The translations under genes and the position numbers were made by a program. Below are positions 18,501 through 26,435 of a DNA stretch of 64,000 nt, in pieces (positions within the stretch are counted from its first letter, which is position 1; every line of letters begins with the position of its first letter). Under the pieces are notes generated by a model, which was given only the letters and a program-made list of their open reading frames with translations, did not search any database and was not told the DNA's origin. Source of the DNA: Candidatus Rifleibacteriota bacterium (GTDB lineage: Bacteria > Riflebacteria > Ozemobacteria > Ozemobacterales > Ozemobacteraceae); assembly GCA_022704885.1 (NCBI GenBank), contig JAKJFO010000001.1, forward strand, positions 5,167 to 69,166, read 5' to 3'.

Positions 18501-18640
18501 AACGCTGTGCCGGCAGCCAGTTCGACCCCGGCGTTGTTGAAGCTTTTGTCAGGCTGCGCAACTCGAAGCACCGCCCACCCTGGTTTCAGGGCGAACTGCT
18601 CGACCAGTCAGCCGCCGACGAATACCCCCTGCAGCTCTGA
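15578..18640 (+). CDS. Multi-GAF sensor with HD-GYP cyclic-di-GMP phosphodiesterase output
   Basis: The 1020-residue soluble protein begins with a PocR-like ligand-binding region (about 1-130, tentative). Four GAF domains follow (about 155-300, 325-465, 485-635 and 650-800), each showing the repeated GEGITGWVA, GKGYHGWVA or GEGVAGRAA type loop. It ends with an HD-GYP domain (about 815-1000) in which LLHDVGKIG contains His868-Asp869 and a later HHHERFDGKGYPSG gives the GYP signature. Those residues are intact, so c-di-GMP hydrolysis is likely. There is no membrane segment. No clear promoter was found in the 74 bp before it. It stands alone, so its inputs are unknown. Confidence 0.9.
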   Translation: MVKKIYLEEICDRENLKSFLSRFRRLTGLNIVPFNERGEAVIGKLEDVFKGMADASEFVEYPTTEIIERPDGSQVRLMKLEYRGHLYGAILLGPFLFSASQYKGKQKLPVMTEEQIEAAVESVESFFIQMIDLAAEKESLARKEKILSVLEEASNIMNSSLEFQNLLEFLMDIAIEITGATCGALLLRKEGKNYLEVAVARGKYPQEVKKIRVPFGEGITGWVASNKEALNVPNVLLEPRYIETPETIYSEMAVPLLVGDNLIGVVAVDSSELNAFSKDDVLSLNTLASMVTKVLENARLLANSNQKLKELSRVFSISESLSARTLDRVGYCNTLKEVCDALDCSAASLMLYNSDKEELVMHAFAGLPEELDSLTIPNGKGYHGWVATQQRPLLIQDIQRDNTIQKCNFLDHFARAALVVPLMSSDNRFIGSLSIYHTDESDPISDSDQDLLNTIGRIITSHFENERLFNDSKRKLDYLSTLYKVGYSVSKTLNISKLFDTILQQVQEVMNVENCSLMAYDPLTETLTLDAAIGLPKDMVGQIQVKVGEGIAGWVAQNRKPVLLKDVSKDIRFANHHGRLDYKTRSVLSVPIMHDSALLGVLNVNNKRSGEAFFEDDQNLLLGISGQISQAIANASLHEKTDMQVAELSLIQELGKAVNSSLDLDSVLNYFIDMTTRITDSDRATLMLYDDTTQELYVEVSRGFEDPEVLEVRLRLGEGVAGRAAQLKRPIKIENTGKSADYKELPNLKRKTDLTLISAPLINKDNLVGVINCERVLSKKGPFTPENLDLLETLGSQASIAIENARLYHNLLNVYLETIRSLAAAIDAKDSYTHGHSRRVTDLSVGIALEMGLSRSEVDTIRHASLLHDVGKIGISEQILLKPGRLTDDEFETIKSHPHIGAGILNSIEFLKNVCEIIKHHHERFDGKGYPSGLSGMNIPLGSRIICVADSFDAITSCRPYRKPLTFAEATEEVKRCAGSQFDPGVVEAFVRLRNSKHRPPWFQGELLDQSAADEYPLQL

Positions 18641-19012
18641 CCTCTGCCTGGCATGACAAAAGACCTCGCACGAAGCCGCTAAGACACGAATAATCATTCG
18701 TGCTCAGCGAAGCGGTGCTCGTAATCGTAATCGGGAAACAAAATCGATTACGATTAAGATTACGCGCACGAGCACGAGCACTGTTCAGACCTTTATTCTT
18801 TTCATCGATATTGCTGTCTGCTCTCGTGATCGACAACGACAACGAGCACGTTTGCCCTCTCTTCTCTTTTTCTGATTTTCTATCTGCGCTGTCTGTGCAA
18901 TCTGTGGACGTTCTTCTTCTCTTAATTGTGTCTCCGTGTCTTAGTGCGCTCTTTCTTCTCTTCACCGCTATCGCTATCTTTGAACCAGAACCTCTGGAAG
19001 TCCGCAGGGGGG
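18641..19012. repeat. Intergenic repeat region: CGATTA-type and CTGTG-type elements
   Basis: No gene is supported here. The region holds (a) CTCGTAATCGTAATCG at 18718-18733 and CGATTACGATTAAGATTACG at 18745-18764, flanking an imperfect inverted array with GCACGAGCACGAG; (b) 18881-18910, a 30-bp segment that matches the reverse complement of 39318-39347 at 28 of 30 positions; and (c) a GTGTCTCCGTGTC segment (18928-18941) like the inverted GAGACACAGAG at 39298-39308. The whole block is therefore an inverted relative of the one at 39.1-39.5 kb. Open frames across it are low-complexity artefacts. Confidence 0.75.
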
Positions 19013-19013
19013 A

Positions 19014-19042
19014 TTGACTTTGCCTGCATTGTGCTCTATTAT
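19014..19042 (+). promoter_or_regulatory. Promoter of the beta-barrel gene
   Basis: TTGACT (19014-19019) and TATTAT (19037-19042) are separated by 17 bp, with predicted initiation near 19049 and AGGAG at 19061-19065. Confidence 0.75.
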
Positions 19043-19072
19043 CTGCACAATATTTTCTGCAGGAGTAGACGA

Positions 19073-19906
19073 ATGAAAAAACTGGTTCTGGTTATGGTTC
19101 TGGCTATTCTTATTCCGGTCAGCGGCTTTGCCTGGGATAAATCTTATCACCCCGACAATGCTGGTAAAATCAATTTTAACAAAGTCACCAGCATCGAAGT
19201 GCTTGGCTGGAAAAGCAGTCTTGATGGCGATATCCGCGTCGATGGCACTCCGCTCGATCTCGACAGCGAAACGACGATTGGCGATGAAAGCCGCCTCGGT
19301 TTCAGAGTTTCGCACGTTCTTAACCATCGCGCTTCACTCGAATTCTCATACATGAAGAATGATCATTCAGGCACCACTACCAAAACCTTCAGGTTTGAAA
19401 ACAAAGACTATAAGGCTGGCGCCAATATCAGACTGCAGAACAGCTGGTTCGATCTCGCCTACAACCACAATTTGACCCGCTCAAAACAGGCTGACAAACA
19501 GGGCCGCGAAGTTTTCTATCTCGATGGCATTTTTGGTGTCAAATTCAGCAATGCCGAAATCAACGTAAGTGGTAACGAAAATACTGTTATTGGCGCAGCT
19601 CTTTCAGAAAAATGGGACGAAACCTTCCCGGTGCCTTACTTTGGTCTCGCAGCCGGCGGCCAGATTGGCGACAATCTCTGGCTCAAGGGTTACCTCAAAT
19701 ACATCAAAGTCAATGCCGGTGGTGCCGATGCTCTGCATAACGATTACGGCATCAACCTTGCCCTCAGGCTCAACCCCGGGAACAAAGACACCGAATGGTT
19801 CGTCGATCTCGGCTACCGCGGCGTCAAATACGATATCGAAAAAGACGGCGACAAAGCTGATCTCAGATACACCGGTCCGACTTTCGGAGTTTTCGCAAGA
19901 TTCTGA
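19073..19906 (+). CDS. Small outer-membrane beta-barrel protein of unknown role
   Basis: The 277-residue protein has a signal peptide (about 1-20, cleaved near GFAWD). The rest alternates hydrophobic and polar residues in strands, for example RASLEFSYMKND and NSWFDLAYNHNL, and ends in ...FGVFARF with the terminal Phe expected for BAM-inserted barrels. No catalytic residues or named family are recognisable. AGGAG lies seven bases before the ATG. The gene is a single transcription unit bounded by a good promoter and a terminator. Confidence 0.75.
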   Translation: MKKLVLVMVLAILIPVSGFAWDKSYHPDNAGKINFNKVTSIEVLGWKSSLDGDIRVDGTPLDLDSETTIGDESRLGFRVSHVLNHRASLEFSYMKNDHSGTTTKTFRFENKDYKAGANIRLQNSWFDLAYNHNLTRSKQADKQGREVFYLDGIFGVKFSNAEINVSGNENTVIGAALSEKWDETFPVPYFGLAAGGQIGDNLWLKGYLKYIKVNAGGADALHNDYGINLALRLNPGNKDTEWFVDLGYRGVKYDIEKDGDKADLRYTGPTFGVFARF

Positions 19907-19928
19907 GCTGACATAGCTGTTTAACCAG

Positions 19929-19964
19929 CCCGGAGCCGTCTCGATTACGGCTCCGGGTTTTTAT
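19929..19964 (+). terminator. Rho-independent terminator of the beta-barrel gene
   Basis: CCCGGAGCCG (19929-19938) pairs with CGGCTCCGGG (19948-19957) over a 9-nt loop and is followed by a T-rich tract. Confidence 0.93.
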
Positions 19965-20101
19965 TTACATTTCTTTGCATTGGCAAGGTTGCTTCAACTG
20001 TAATAAAGCGTTAATCTGTGAGCTATGAACGAATCGATTGACGGCGACAACCCGCGGTCAGCAGTAAAGCCGTGCAGACGACGGGTGATAAGGGGTGACA
20101 G

Positions 20102-21451
20102 ATGAAAAAAAATGAATTTTTACTGACAATACTGCTGTCACTGGCTTTGCTGAACCCTCTCAGCGCAGAAACCCAAACAGCCAGCAGCACTGTCGAAACC
20201 GCCGCAAAACACTGGACACTGGAAGACTGCCTCAAACATGGCGTCGCCATGCACCCGCAGGTTAAGATCGCAGCCAGCACGGTTGCTTCGAGCAAAGCCC
20301 GCCTGCTGCAGGCCAGGGCGGGCCATGATCCACAGGTTTCGCTGCGCGCCAGCTGGCAGAGGTCAAAGAGTGAACTACCGTCGCGGCCTTCGAGTGACAA
20401 CACCTCTGAGAGTCTCGCGGTTTCAAAAACTCTTTATGACTCAGGTCAGCGCGAGCTTTCGGAAAAGGCGGCCCGCGAGTCAGTTGGTGCGGCAGAAGCC
20501 CGCTATGAATCGACACTCACCGATGTCGCCGCCAGCATCAAGAATGCATTTTTCAAAGCACAGCAGGCACAGGCACTGCTGCAGGTGCGCCTTGAAACTC
20601 TCGCCGGCTACGAACAACACCTCGAAAAAGTCGAAGGCTTTGTTGAAGTCGGCAGTAAGCCACCATTCGATATCACCCGGGCCCAGGTCGATGTTGCCAA
20701 CGCCCGCGTCGATTTGATCAGCGCGCGCAGTCAGCTTAAAGTTGCTCTCGCCAACCTGTCGCGCGCCATAGGTCTCGAAACCAGCATCAGTATTGCCGGT
20801 TTCGAACATATAGATCTGCCTGTCATCGATTTGGCCAGCAAAGAGCAGTTGCTGCAGGAAGCCCTGGAGCGCCCCGAAATCAGATCGGCCGATTTTCAGC
20901 GCAAAGCTGCCGATTACGGGGTCAGAGAAGCTAAAAAAAGCCTGAGCCCGAGTTTTTCGGCCTCAGCCGACTATCGCTGGTCGGGCAATGTTTCGCCCCA
21001 GGACCAGCAGTGGGGCATGGGTGTCAGCATGTCGTGGCCTGTCTTCGATGGCTCACTGACACGCGCGCGCATCGATTCGGCAAAGAGTCAGCTCGACAGT
21101 TCAGCCGCTACTCTTGAGAACCTGCGCCTGACGGTTACCGCCGAGCTCGAAAACTCGCTAACCGGCGTTACTGACGCGGTAGAACGCTATGAGGCCACCA
21201 GCTATCTCGTGCAGCAGGCCAGCGAAAGCCTGCACCTGGCTGAAGCGCGTTATTATGCCGGCCTGAGTTCGCCGATCGAAATCACCGATGCCCGCGTAGA
21301 ATACGCGAGAGCCCGCGGCAGTCAGGTTGTTTCATATTTTGACGGTTTGATTGCCTGGAGCGAACTTGACCGGGTGCTCGGCCGGCTGCCAGCTGAATTG
21401 CGCCACATTGAAATCGCCCAAGAATCTTCTGACGGGAGTGCTGAACAATGA
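20102..21451 (+). CDS. TolC-family outer-membrane efflux channel
   Basis: The 449-residue protein has a signal peptide (about 1-22), the N-terminal LEDCLKHGVAMHPQVKIA motif of outer-membrane efflux proteins, and two long Ala/Gln/Glu-rich coiled-coil repeats separated near residue 250, including YYAGLSSPIEITDARVEYA. It should form the trimeric outer-membrane duct for the MacA/MacB-like pump encoded next. Its stop overlaps the adaptor gene's start by 4 bp (ATGA), so the two are translationally coupled. Confidence 0.9.
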   Translation: MKKNEFLLTILLSLALLNPLSAETQTASSTVETAAKHWTLEDCLKHGVAMHPQVKIAASTVASSKARLLQARAGHDPQVSLRASWQRSKSELPSRPSSDNTSESLAVSKTLYDSGQRELSEKAARESVGAAEARYESTLTDVAASIKNAFFKAQQAQALLQVRLETLAGYEQHLEKVEGFVEVGSKPPFDITRAQVDVANARVDLISARSQLKVALANLSRAIGLETSISIAGFEHIDLPVIDLASKEQLLQEALERPEIRSADFQRKAADYGVREAKKSLSPSFSASADYRWSGNVSPQDQQWGMGVSMSWPVFDGSLTRARIDSAKSQLDSSAATLENLRLTVTAELENSLTGVTDAVERYEATSYLVQQASESLHLAEARYYAGLSSPIEITDARVEYARARGSQVVSYFDGLIAWSELDRVLGRLPAELRHIEIAQESSDGSAEQ

Positions 21452-22830
21452 AATTCAAAATAATGCTGGTAATTGTAGTGCTCGTAGTGCCGGCCGCTCT
21501 GATTGGCTGGTATATGACCGGCAAAACCAATGGCAAGCGCACTTTTTCGACCGACAAAATCACCGTCGGCAACATCAGAAACTTCATTTCAGCTTCAGGC
21601 TCGCTGGCTGCAATAACCACTGTCGAAGTCGGTTCACAGCTCAGTGGCAACATCGAGAAGCTTTACGCCGACTTCAACGACGAAGTAAAAGCCGGGCAGC
21701 TCGTTGCCCAGCTCGAAGATTCGACCTACCGCGCCCAGCTGCTGCAGGCTCAGGCCAACCTCGAGAACGCCCGGGCGACAGAACTCGGGATCGAAGCCCA
21801 GGCTAAAAACCTGCAGGCATCTTTGCTTACCGCCAGAGCCGAGATTCAGGTGAGCCGATCCAACATCCGCAAGGCTGAAGTCGCGGTCGAAGATTCTGAG
21901 CGCAACCACCGCCGCATCAAAGAACTTTTCGAACGCAAGCTGGTGGCTGCCTCAGAGCAGGATTCAGCTCTCACAACTCTTGAATCGCAAAAAGCCTCTC
22001 TCGAAGCAGCAAAGGCTCAACACGAGTCTTCCAAGGCCAGAGAAATGGCGATAATGGCGCAGTTCGAGGCGCTCGAAGCTGACCGATCAGGAGCAAAGGC
22101 CAGAGTTCGTCAGATGGAAGCACAGCTTAGCGTGGCTCAGATCAATCTGGATCGCACCCGCATTTATTCTCCGATTGATGGCGTGGTTATCGCGCGCGCC
22201 GTCGATGAAGGCCAGACAGTTGCTGCCAGCCTGCAGGCTCCCAAACTTTTCGTTATCGCTCAGGATCTCAAAAAAATGCAGATAGATACCGCGGTTGACG
22301 AAGCCGACATCGGTGTGGTCAAGCATGGCCAGAAAGTGTCTTTTACCGTCGATGCCTATCGCAATCGCAAGTTCAAGGGTATTGTCGATCAGGTCAGGTT
22401 GTCGCCGCAGGAAACCTCAAATGTCGTCACTTATTCAGTAATGGTGACGGTCGAAAACGACGATCTTGCACTGAAACCAGGAATGACCGCAAACGCCGAA
22501 ATCATCACCGGCGAAAGTGAAGGCGTTTTGCGACTGCCGTCGCGCGCGCTCTATTTCAAGGCGCCAGAAGATTTTGCCCGCCCTGACAAAAATGGCAGAA
22601 AAAGCCGTGAAGAGCTGGCGACCGACACCTTACCGGTCTGGATTCTCGATGAATCAGGCAGGCCGCAATACAAAACGGCAAAGATCGGCATCTCAAATCA
22701 GGATTACATAGAAATTCTCGGTGGTGAACTCAAAGAAGGCGATCAGGCTATAGTCGGTATTCAGGGTGCCAGCAGCAACGGTGAAAGCTCAGGCAACCAG
22801 CCGCGTCGCCGACCATCAATCAGGCTGTAA
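21448..22830 (+). CDS. macA: MacA/HlyD-type periplasmic adaptor
   Basis: The 460-residue protein has one N-terminal membrane anchor (about 4-24), a biotinyl-lipoyl half (VEVGSQLSGNIEKLYADFND), a long alpha-hairpin (about 90-225), the second lipoyl half with RIYSPIDGVVIARAVDEGQTV, and a beta-barrel and membrane-proximal domain. This is the normal order of MacA/HlyD adaptors. It bridges the TolC-like channel and the ABC permease. The gene symbol is by analogy; the substrate is unknown. Confidence 0.88.
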   Translation: MKFKIMLVIVVLVVPAALIGWYMTGKTNGKRTFSTDKITVGNIRNFISASGSLAAITTVEVGSQLSGNIEKLYADFNDEVKAGQLVAQLEDSTYRAQLLQAQANLENARATELGIEAQAKNLQASLLTARAEIQVSRSNIRKAEVAVEDSERNHRRIKELFERKLVAASEQDSALTTLESQKASLEAAKAQHESSKAREMAIMAQFEALEADRSGAKARVRQMEAQLSVAQINLDRTRIYSPIDGVVIARAVDEGQTVAASLQAPKLFVIAQDLKKMQIDTAVDEADIGVVKHGQKVSFTVDAYRNRKFKGIVDQVRLSPQETSNVVTYSVMVTVENDDLALKPGMTANAEIITGESEGVLRLPSRALYFKAPEDFARPDKNGRKSREELATDTLPVWILDESGRPQYKTAKIGISNQDYIEILGGELKEGDQAIVGIQGASSNGESSGNQPRRRPSIRL

Positions 22831-22831
22831 C

Positions 22832-23590
22832 ATGAAAACGCCTTTACTTGAAGTCAAAGAGCTTTGCAAAACTTACTTCATGGATGGAGTATCGGTCAGA
22901 GCCCTGCGTCACGTCAATATCAGCTTTTATCTTGGTGAATTTACCTCGATCATGGGCGCTTCCGGTTCTGGCAAATCGACGCTGATGCACATTCTTGGCT
23001 GTCTCGACCGCCCCACTTCGGGAAACTACTACATCGAAGGCAAAGATGTTTCGAGCTTCAGCAAGAACCAGCTGGCGCTGGTGCGAAATAAAAAGATCGG
23101 CTTCGTGTTTCAGGGATTCAACCTGCTGTCACGCACCAGCGCTCTCGAAAACGTTGAGCTGCCAATGGTCTATGCCGGTGTCCCGGCCGACGAGCGACAT
23201 GAACGGGCCATGCAGGCACTTGAGTCAGTCGGACTGAAAGGCCGCGAACACCATCATCCCAATCAGCTTTCGGGTGGTCAGCAGCAGCGTGTCGCCATCG
23301 CCCGTGCGCTGGTCAACCGGCCGTCGGTAATTCTCGCCGACGAACCGACCGGCAATCTCGATTCATATTCGAGCGTCGAAATCATGGGAATCTTTCAAAA
23401 CCTCAACCGTCAGGGTATTTCAATCGTACTCATCACGCATGAGCCAGATATAGCACTTTATACAACCCGTATTGTCAGACTCTCGGATGGCGTAATTCTT
23501 TCTGATGAACCGGTAAAAGAGAGGCTTGATGCAAAAGAAGAGCTCAAAAAGCACAAAAAACCTGGCGACAACGGGGAGGAAGAAGCATGA
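22832..23590 (+). CDS. ABC transporter ATPase, MacB/LolD type
   Basis: The 252-residue ATPase shows Walker [10 protein letters not shown], the Q-loop in FVFQGFNLL, signature [15 protein letters not shown], Walker [13 protein letters not shown] and the switch His in ITHEP. It energises the permease encoded next. In E. coli MacB the ATPase and permease are fused; here they are separate. The ATG at 22832 is one base after the adaptor's stop; an upstream start at 22766 would overlap that gene. A C-terminal charged tail follows the ATPase core. The gene overlaps the permease gene by 4 bp. Confidence 0.92.
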   Translation: MKTPLLEVKELCKTYFMDGVSVRALRHVNISFYLGEFTSIMGASGSGKSTLMHILGCLDRPTSGNYYIEGKDVSSFSKNQLALVRNKKIGFVFQGFNLLSRTSALENVELPMVYAGVPADERHERAMQALESVGLKGREHHHPNQLSGGQQQRVAIARALVNRPSVILADEPTGNLDSYSSVEIMGIFQNLNRQGISIVLITHEPDIALYTTRIVRLSDGVILSDEPVKERLDAKEELKKHKKPGDNGEEEA

Positions 23591-24804
23591 GTTTTCTGGG
23601 TATCATCAAGCTTGCCTTCATCAGTCTTGGCAGAAACAAGATGCGTTCATTTCTGACCGCGCTGGGCATCATTATTGGTGTCACTTCAGTTGTCGGCATG
23701 GTTGCGCTGGGGCAGGGCGCCTATTTCTCGGTTCAGGAAAACATCTCGAAGATGGGCACCAATCTGATTATGGTCATGCCCGGTGGCGGCCACCAGCGAG
23801 GTTTTCGCGGGCCTCCCGGCAGCATGAACACTCTCACCCCCGAAGATGGTGAAGCGATCGCGCACATGTGTCCGTCGGTCGGCAAAGTCACGCCGATTGC
23901 CAGGAATTCCGGGCAGGTTGTTTTTGGCAATCAGAACTGGTCAACCAGTGTTATGGGAGTTAATGAGTATTATCTCGACATTGCGTCACGAGAAGTGAGC
24001 AGCGGACGGTTTTTAACGCCTGCCGAAGTGCGCGGTGGCCACAAGGTCTGCGTTATCGGCGAAACTGTTGTCGAAAAGCTGTTTGGCAACCTCAATCCGC
24101 TCGGGCAGACGATAAGATTCAAAAAACTGCCGCTGACGGTAGTCGGGGTGCTCAAATCACGCGGCGAAGCCTCAATGGGCGGCGATCAGGATGACCTGAT
24201 GCTTCTGCCGTTTGTCGTTGTGCAAAGGCGCCTGCTGGGCATCACTCACGTCAACATGCTGCAGATCTCTGCCAAAAGTGCAGATTCGGTCGAATCAGCA
24301 AAAGAAGAAATCAATCAGTTGCTCATGCGGCGGCATAACAAAAAAACCGAAGAAGATGCCGACTTTTCGATCCATACGCAGGATGACATTGCTGAAATGG
24401 CGGGCCAGACCCTGGCGATCATTGCTCTGCTGCTCGGCAGCATAGCTTCGGTTTCTTTGCTGGTCGGCGGCATAGGCATCATGAATATCATGCTGGTTTC
24501 GGTCACCGAGCGCACCCGTGAGATCGGTATCAGAATGGCTATTGGCGCACGCACCACCGATATTCTCTATCAGTTTCTTGTCGAAGCCGTTGTTCTCAGC
24601 TGTGTTGGCGGCGTAATCGGTATTTTTGGCGGTTACGTTCTGTCGACCATCATCGGGTATTTCGTTGAGTTTACGCCGGTGGTGTCGAATGCTTCGATTG
24701 TCATTTCGATTCTGTTTTCGGCTGCCGTTGGCATTTTCTTCGGCCTTTATCCGGCCTGGAAAGCCTCGCAGCTCGACCCCATCGAAGCCTTCAGATACGA
24801 ATAA
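23587..24804 (+). CDS. MacB-like ABC permease (FtsX family)
   Basis: The 405-residue protein has one N-terminal membrane helix after an amphipathic RNKMRSFLTALGIIIG segment, a large periplasmic MacB core domain (about 45-275), and three C-terminal helices with ERTREIGIRMAIGA, the cytoplasmic coupling helix of MacB permeases. It works by mechanotransmission with the adaptor and TolC-like channel to expel substrates from the periplasm. The four genes at 20102-24804 form one tightly overlapping operon. Its stop codon directly abuts the stop of the convergent NUDIX gene. Confidence 0.92.
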   Translation: MSFLGIIKLAFISLGRNKMRSFLTALGIIIGVTSVVGMVALGQGAYFSVQENISKMGTNLIMVMPGGGHQRGFRGPPGSMNTLTPEDGEAIAHMCPSVGKVTPIARNSGQVVFGNQNWSTSVMGVNEYYLDIASREVSSGRFLTPAEVRGGHKVCVIGETVVEKLFGNLNPLGQTIRFKKLPLTVVGVLKSRGEASMGGDQDDLMLLPFVVVQRRLLGITHVNMLQISAKSADSVESAKEEINQLLMRRHNKKTEEDADFSIHTQDDIAEMAGQTLAIIALLLGSIASVSLLVGGIGIMNIMLVSVTERTREIGIRMAIGARTTDILYQFLVEAVVLSCVGGVIGIFGGYVLSTIIGYFVEFTPVVSNASIVISILFSAAVGIFFGLYPAWKASQLDPIEAFRYE

Positions 24805-25311
24805 CTACAGGGTGTCGCCGAGGTAGACGGTGGTGAAGTCGGCGGGTGGAAACGCCTTTAGCGGTGCAATAAGCGAAGCCGGGTAAAATCTGTATTTTTC
24901 GAGTCTGGCGACTGGCAACCATTCGATGCCGGTCTGCATCGCGTCATGACTGGGCGCTCCGCTGCTGCCGGGTTCTTCGAGCAGTCGACATAAGAACATG
25001 AACTCGATCTGATGAATGCTGTCATCATATTCAGCCAGTTCATGGTTGGCCGAGATGTATTCGCGCACAAAATAGAGGTCGCCAACTTCGATGCGGGCAC
25101 CGACTTCTTCGTGGCATTCTCGCATAACCGCGTCTTTGAGAGTTTCGCCATGATTCTGACCGCCGCCCGGCAACAGATAAAAATCGCCAAGCAGATCGTG
25201 GTTTCTGGTGCATAACACCTGACCATCTCTCAGAATGAGGGCCTTGGCCGAGTTGCGCAGCGGCTTTGTCGGCATGGCATAAGCAGTCTGTTGTTTATTC
25301 GGTAACGACAT
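24805..25311 (-). CDS. NUDIX hydrolase
   Basis: The 168-residue protein contains a complete Nudix box (residues 50-71): Gly50, Glu56, and REC(H)EE at 64-69, followed by Gly71. It should hydrolyse a nucleoside diphosphate linked to another moiety. The substrate is not predictable, though the short size and RNSAKALILRDGQVL start resemble housecleaning members. The ATG at 25311 overlaps the previous minus-strand gene by 17 bp, and an internal ATG at 25275 is possible. It ends back to back with the permease gene with no intervening base. Confidence 0.88.
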   Translation of the reverse strand: MSLPNKQQTAYAMPTKPLRNSAKALILRDGQVLCTRNHDLLGDFYLLPGGGQNHGETLKDAVMRECHEEVGARIEVGDLYFVREYISANHELAEYDDSIHQIEFMFLCRLLEEPGSSGAPSHDAMQTGIEWLPVARLEKYRFYPASLIAPLKAFPPADFTTVYLGDTL

Positions 25312-26308
25312 TGTTTTGCTTTGCGCTCATCACGATCTGTTCTTTCTGCGCGCGCACGAAAAAGTGAGAAAAAAACGATACAGTTCGGCAGCCAAAAAGT
25401 CTTTCAAGTTCCTCACCAGCCGGGGCTTCGATGAATATGCTGTTTCCGCTCGGGGAGGCGGCAAAATCGACGAGATTGCCGGCAAATTCGCGCAGTCCAC
25501 CGACCATACTCTCGACCTGTTGCAGCATTTGCGCGCGTTCATCAGCATCGGGAACGAACAGCTGCAGCTTGGTAAGGCGCGAACTGACGATCAGCCTGGC
25601 ATGCCGCAGAGGCGCGAGCCAGCCAGGAATACTGTCGGCATAATCATTGCGAAGGGCGGCCACGTTGACTTCAGCCGCCATGGCTGGACGCACTCTGACC
25701 ATTTTGGCAAAAGCGTCGAATTCACGGTTCAAAAGATTACGCCGCGCTTCGAGCTGAGCGACGACATTACCGGAGATATCATCGGGGCAGATCAGTATCT
25801 CATCGGTCGAAATCTGCAGATAAAGCCTGGCGAGTCCGGGAGCTGGAGCATGCAGGCGGGCTGCTGTAAATTTTTCGCCGACCAGAGTTTTTTCGGCGCC
25901 GATAGCTCTGGCAAGCTGCTGACGATCGAACTCGCCCCGCACGATAATGGCATAATTCTGGCGGTTCGAAAAATACAAATACAGTTCGTAAGCTCTGATC
26001 TGACCGTTCAGAATCCGGTCATTCAGGAGGTTTTCTGCGACTTTTCTGATCTGACTGCCGGTGGTCTTATCGGCACCTCGCGCAATGCACAGGCTCTCGA
26101 TCTGGCCGACAATTTCCTGACCTGCATTCACGGCGTCTTCGCCGCCGTCATAAATACCAGAAGTCGTGAAATTGCAGTAAAAAGCCAGCAGCGGTTCGCT
26201 CAGTGGCGCCGGAAAATACTCGGGCGTGGGCTGAGAGAAGCCGCTCAGCATGAATGCTGCGGTAAAGATTACGATCACAAAAATCGTGGCGAGTCTGCTG
26301 TCTTTCAT
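25295..26308 (-). CDS. Secreted protein of unknown function
   Basis: I do not recognise a family. With the ATG at 26308 the product has 337 residues: a signal peptide (about 6-25, ending LSGFSQ) and then a soluble mixed alpha/beta chain with several charged helices. No lipobox Cys is present. A large frame on the opposite strand (25316-26389) is a shadow, since it lacks a start signal and its composition is that of antisense. A TTG at 26338 is an alternative start. The gene is transcribed with the NUDIX gene and divergently from the 26436 gene. Confidence 0.65.
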   Translation of the reverse strand: MKDSRLATIFVIVIFTAAFMLSGFSQPTPEYFPAPLSEPLLAFYCNFTTSGIYDGGEDAVNAGQEIVGQIESLCIARGADKTTGSQIRKVAENLLNDRILNGQIRAYELYLYFSNRQNYAIIVRGEFDRQQLARAIGAEKTLVGEKFTAARLHAPAPGLARLYLQISTDEILICPDDISGNVVAQLEARRNLLNREFDAFAKMVRVRPAMAAEVNVAALRNDYADSIPGWLAPLRHARLIVSSRLTKLQLFVPDADERAQMLQQVESMVGGLREFAGNLVDFAASPSGNSIFIEAPAGEELERLFGCRTVSFFSHFFVRAQKEQIVMSAKQNNVVTE

Positions 26309-26351
26309 CACTATCTGTATCGGAAGAAGCCTGAACAAATTTCACCATATT

Positions 26352-26372
26352 CGAGAACGATTACGATTACGA
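26352..26372. repeat. Short CGATTA-type repeat copy
   Basis: CGAGAACGATTACGATTACG begins at 26352 and is identical to the segment beginning at 39194. It lies between two divergent secreted-protein genes. It is a single short copy of the element described at 39.2 kb and 18.7 kb. Confidence 0.7.
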
Positions 26373-26435
26373 CAGGGCAGAAGAAATGAACTTTCATCAT
26401 TAATTAACCTGAGACAGCTGTCGATGCAGGGTGAT

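Noticed and set aside
18549..19017. Open frames in both strands over the repeat region
   Set aside because: They read through low-complexity and dispersed-repeat sequence; the real gene starts at 19073 with its own promoter and AGGAG.
25316..26389. Long plus-strand open frame of 357 codons
   Set aside because: It is antisense to a minus-strand gene with a signal peptide, has no ribosome site and encodes no recognisable pattern.
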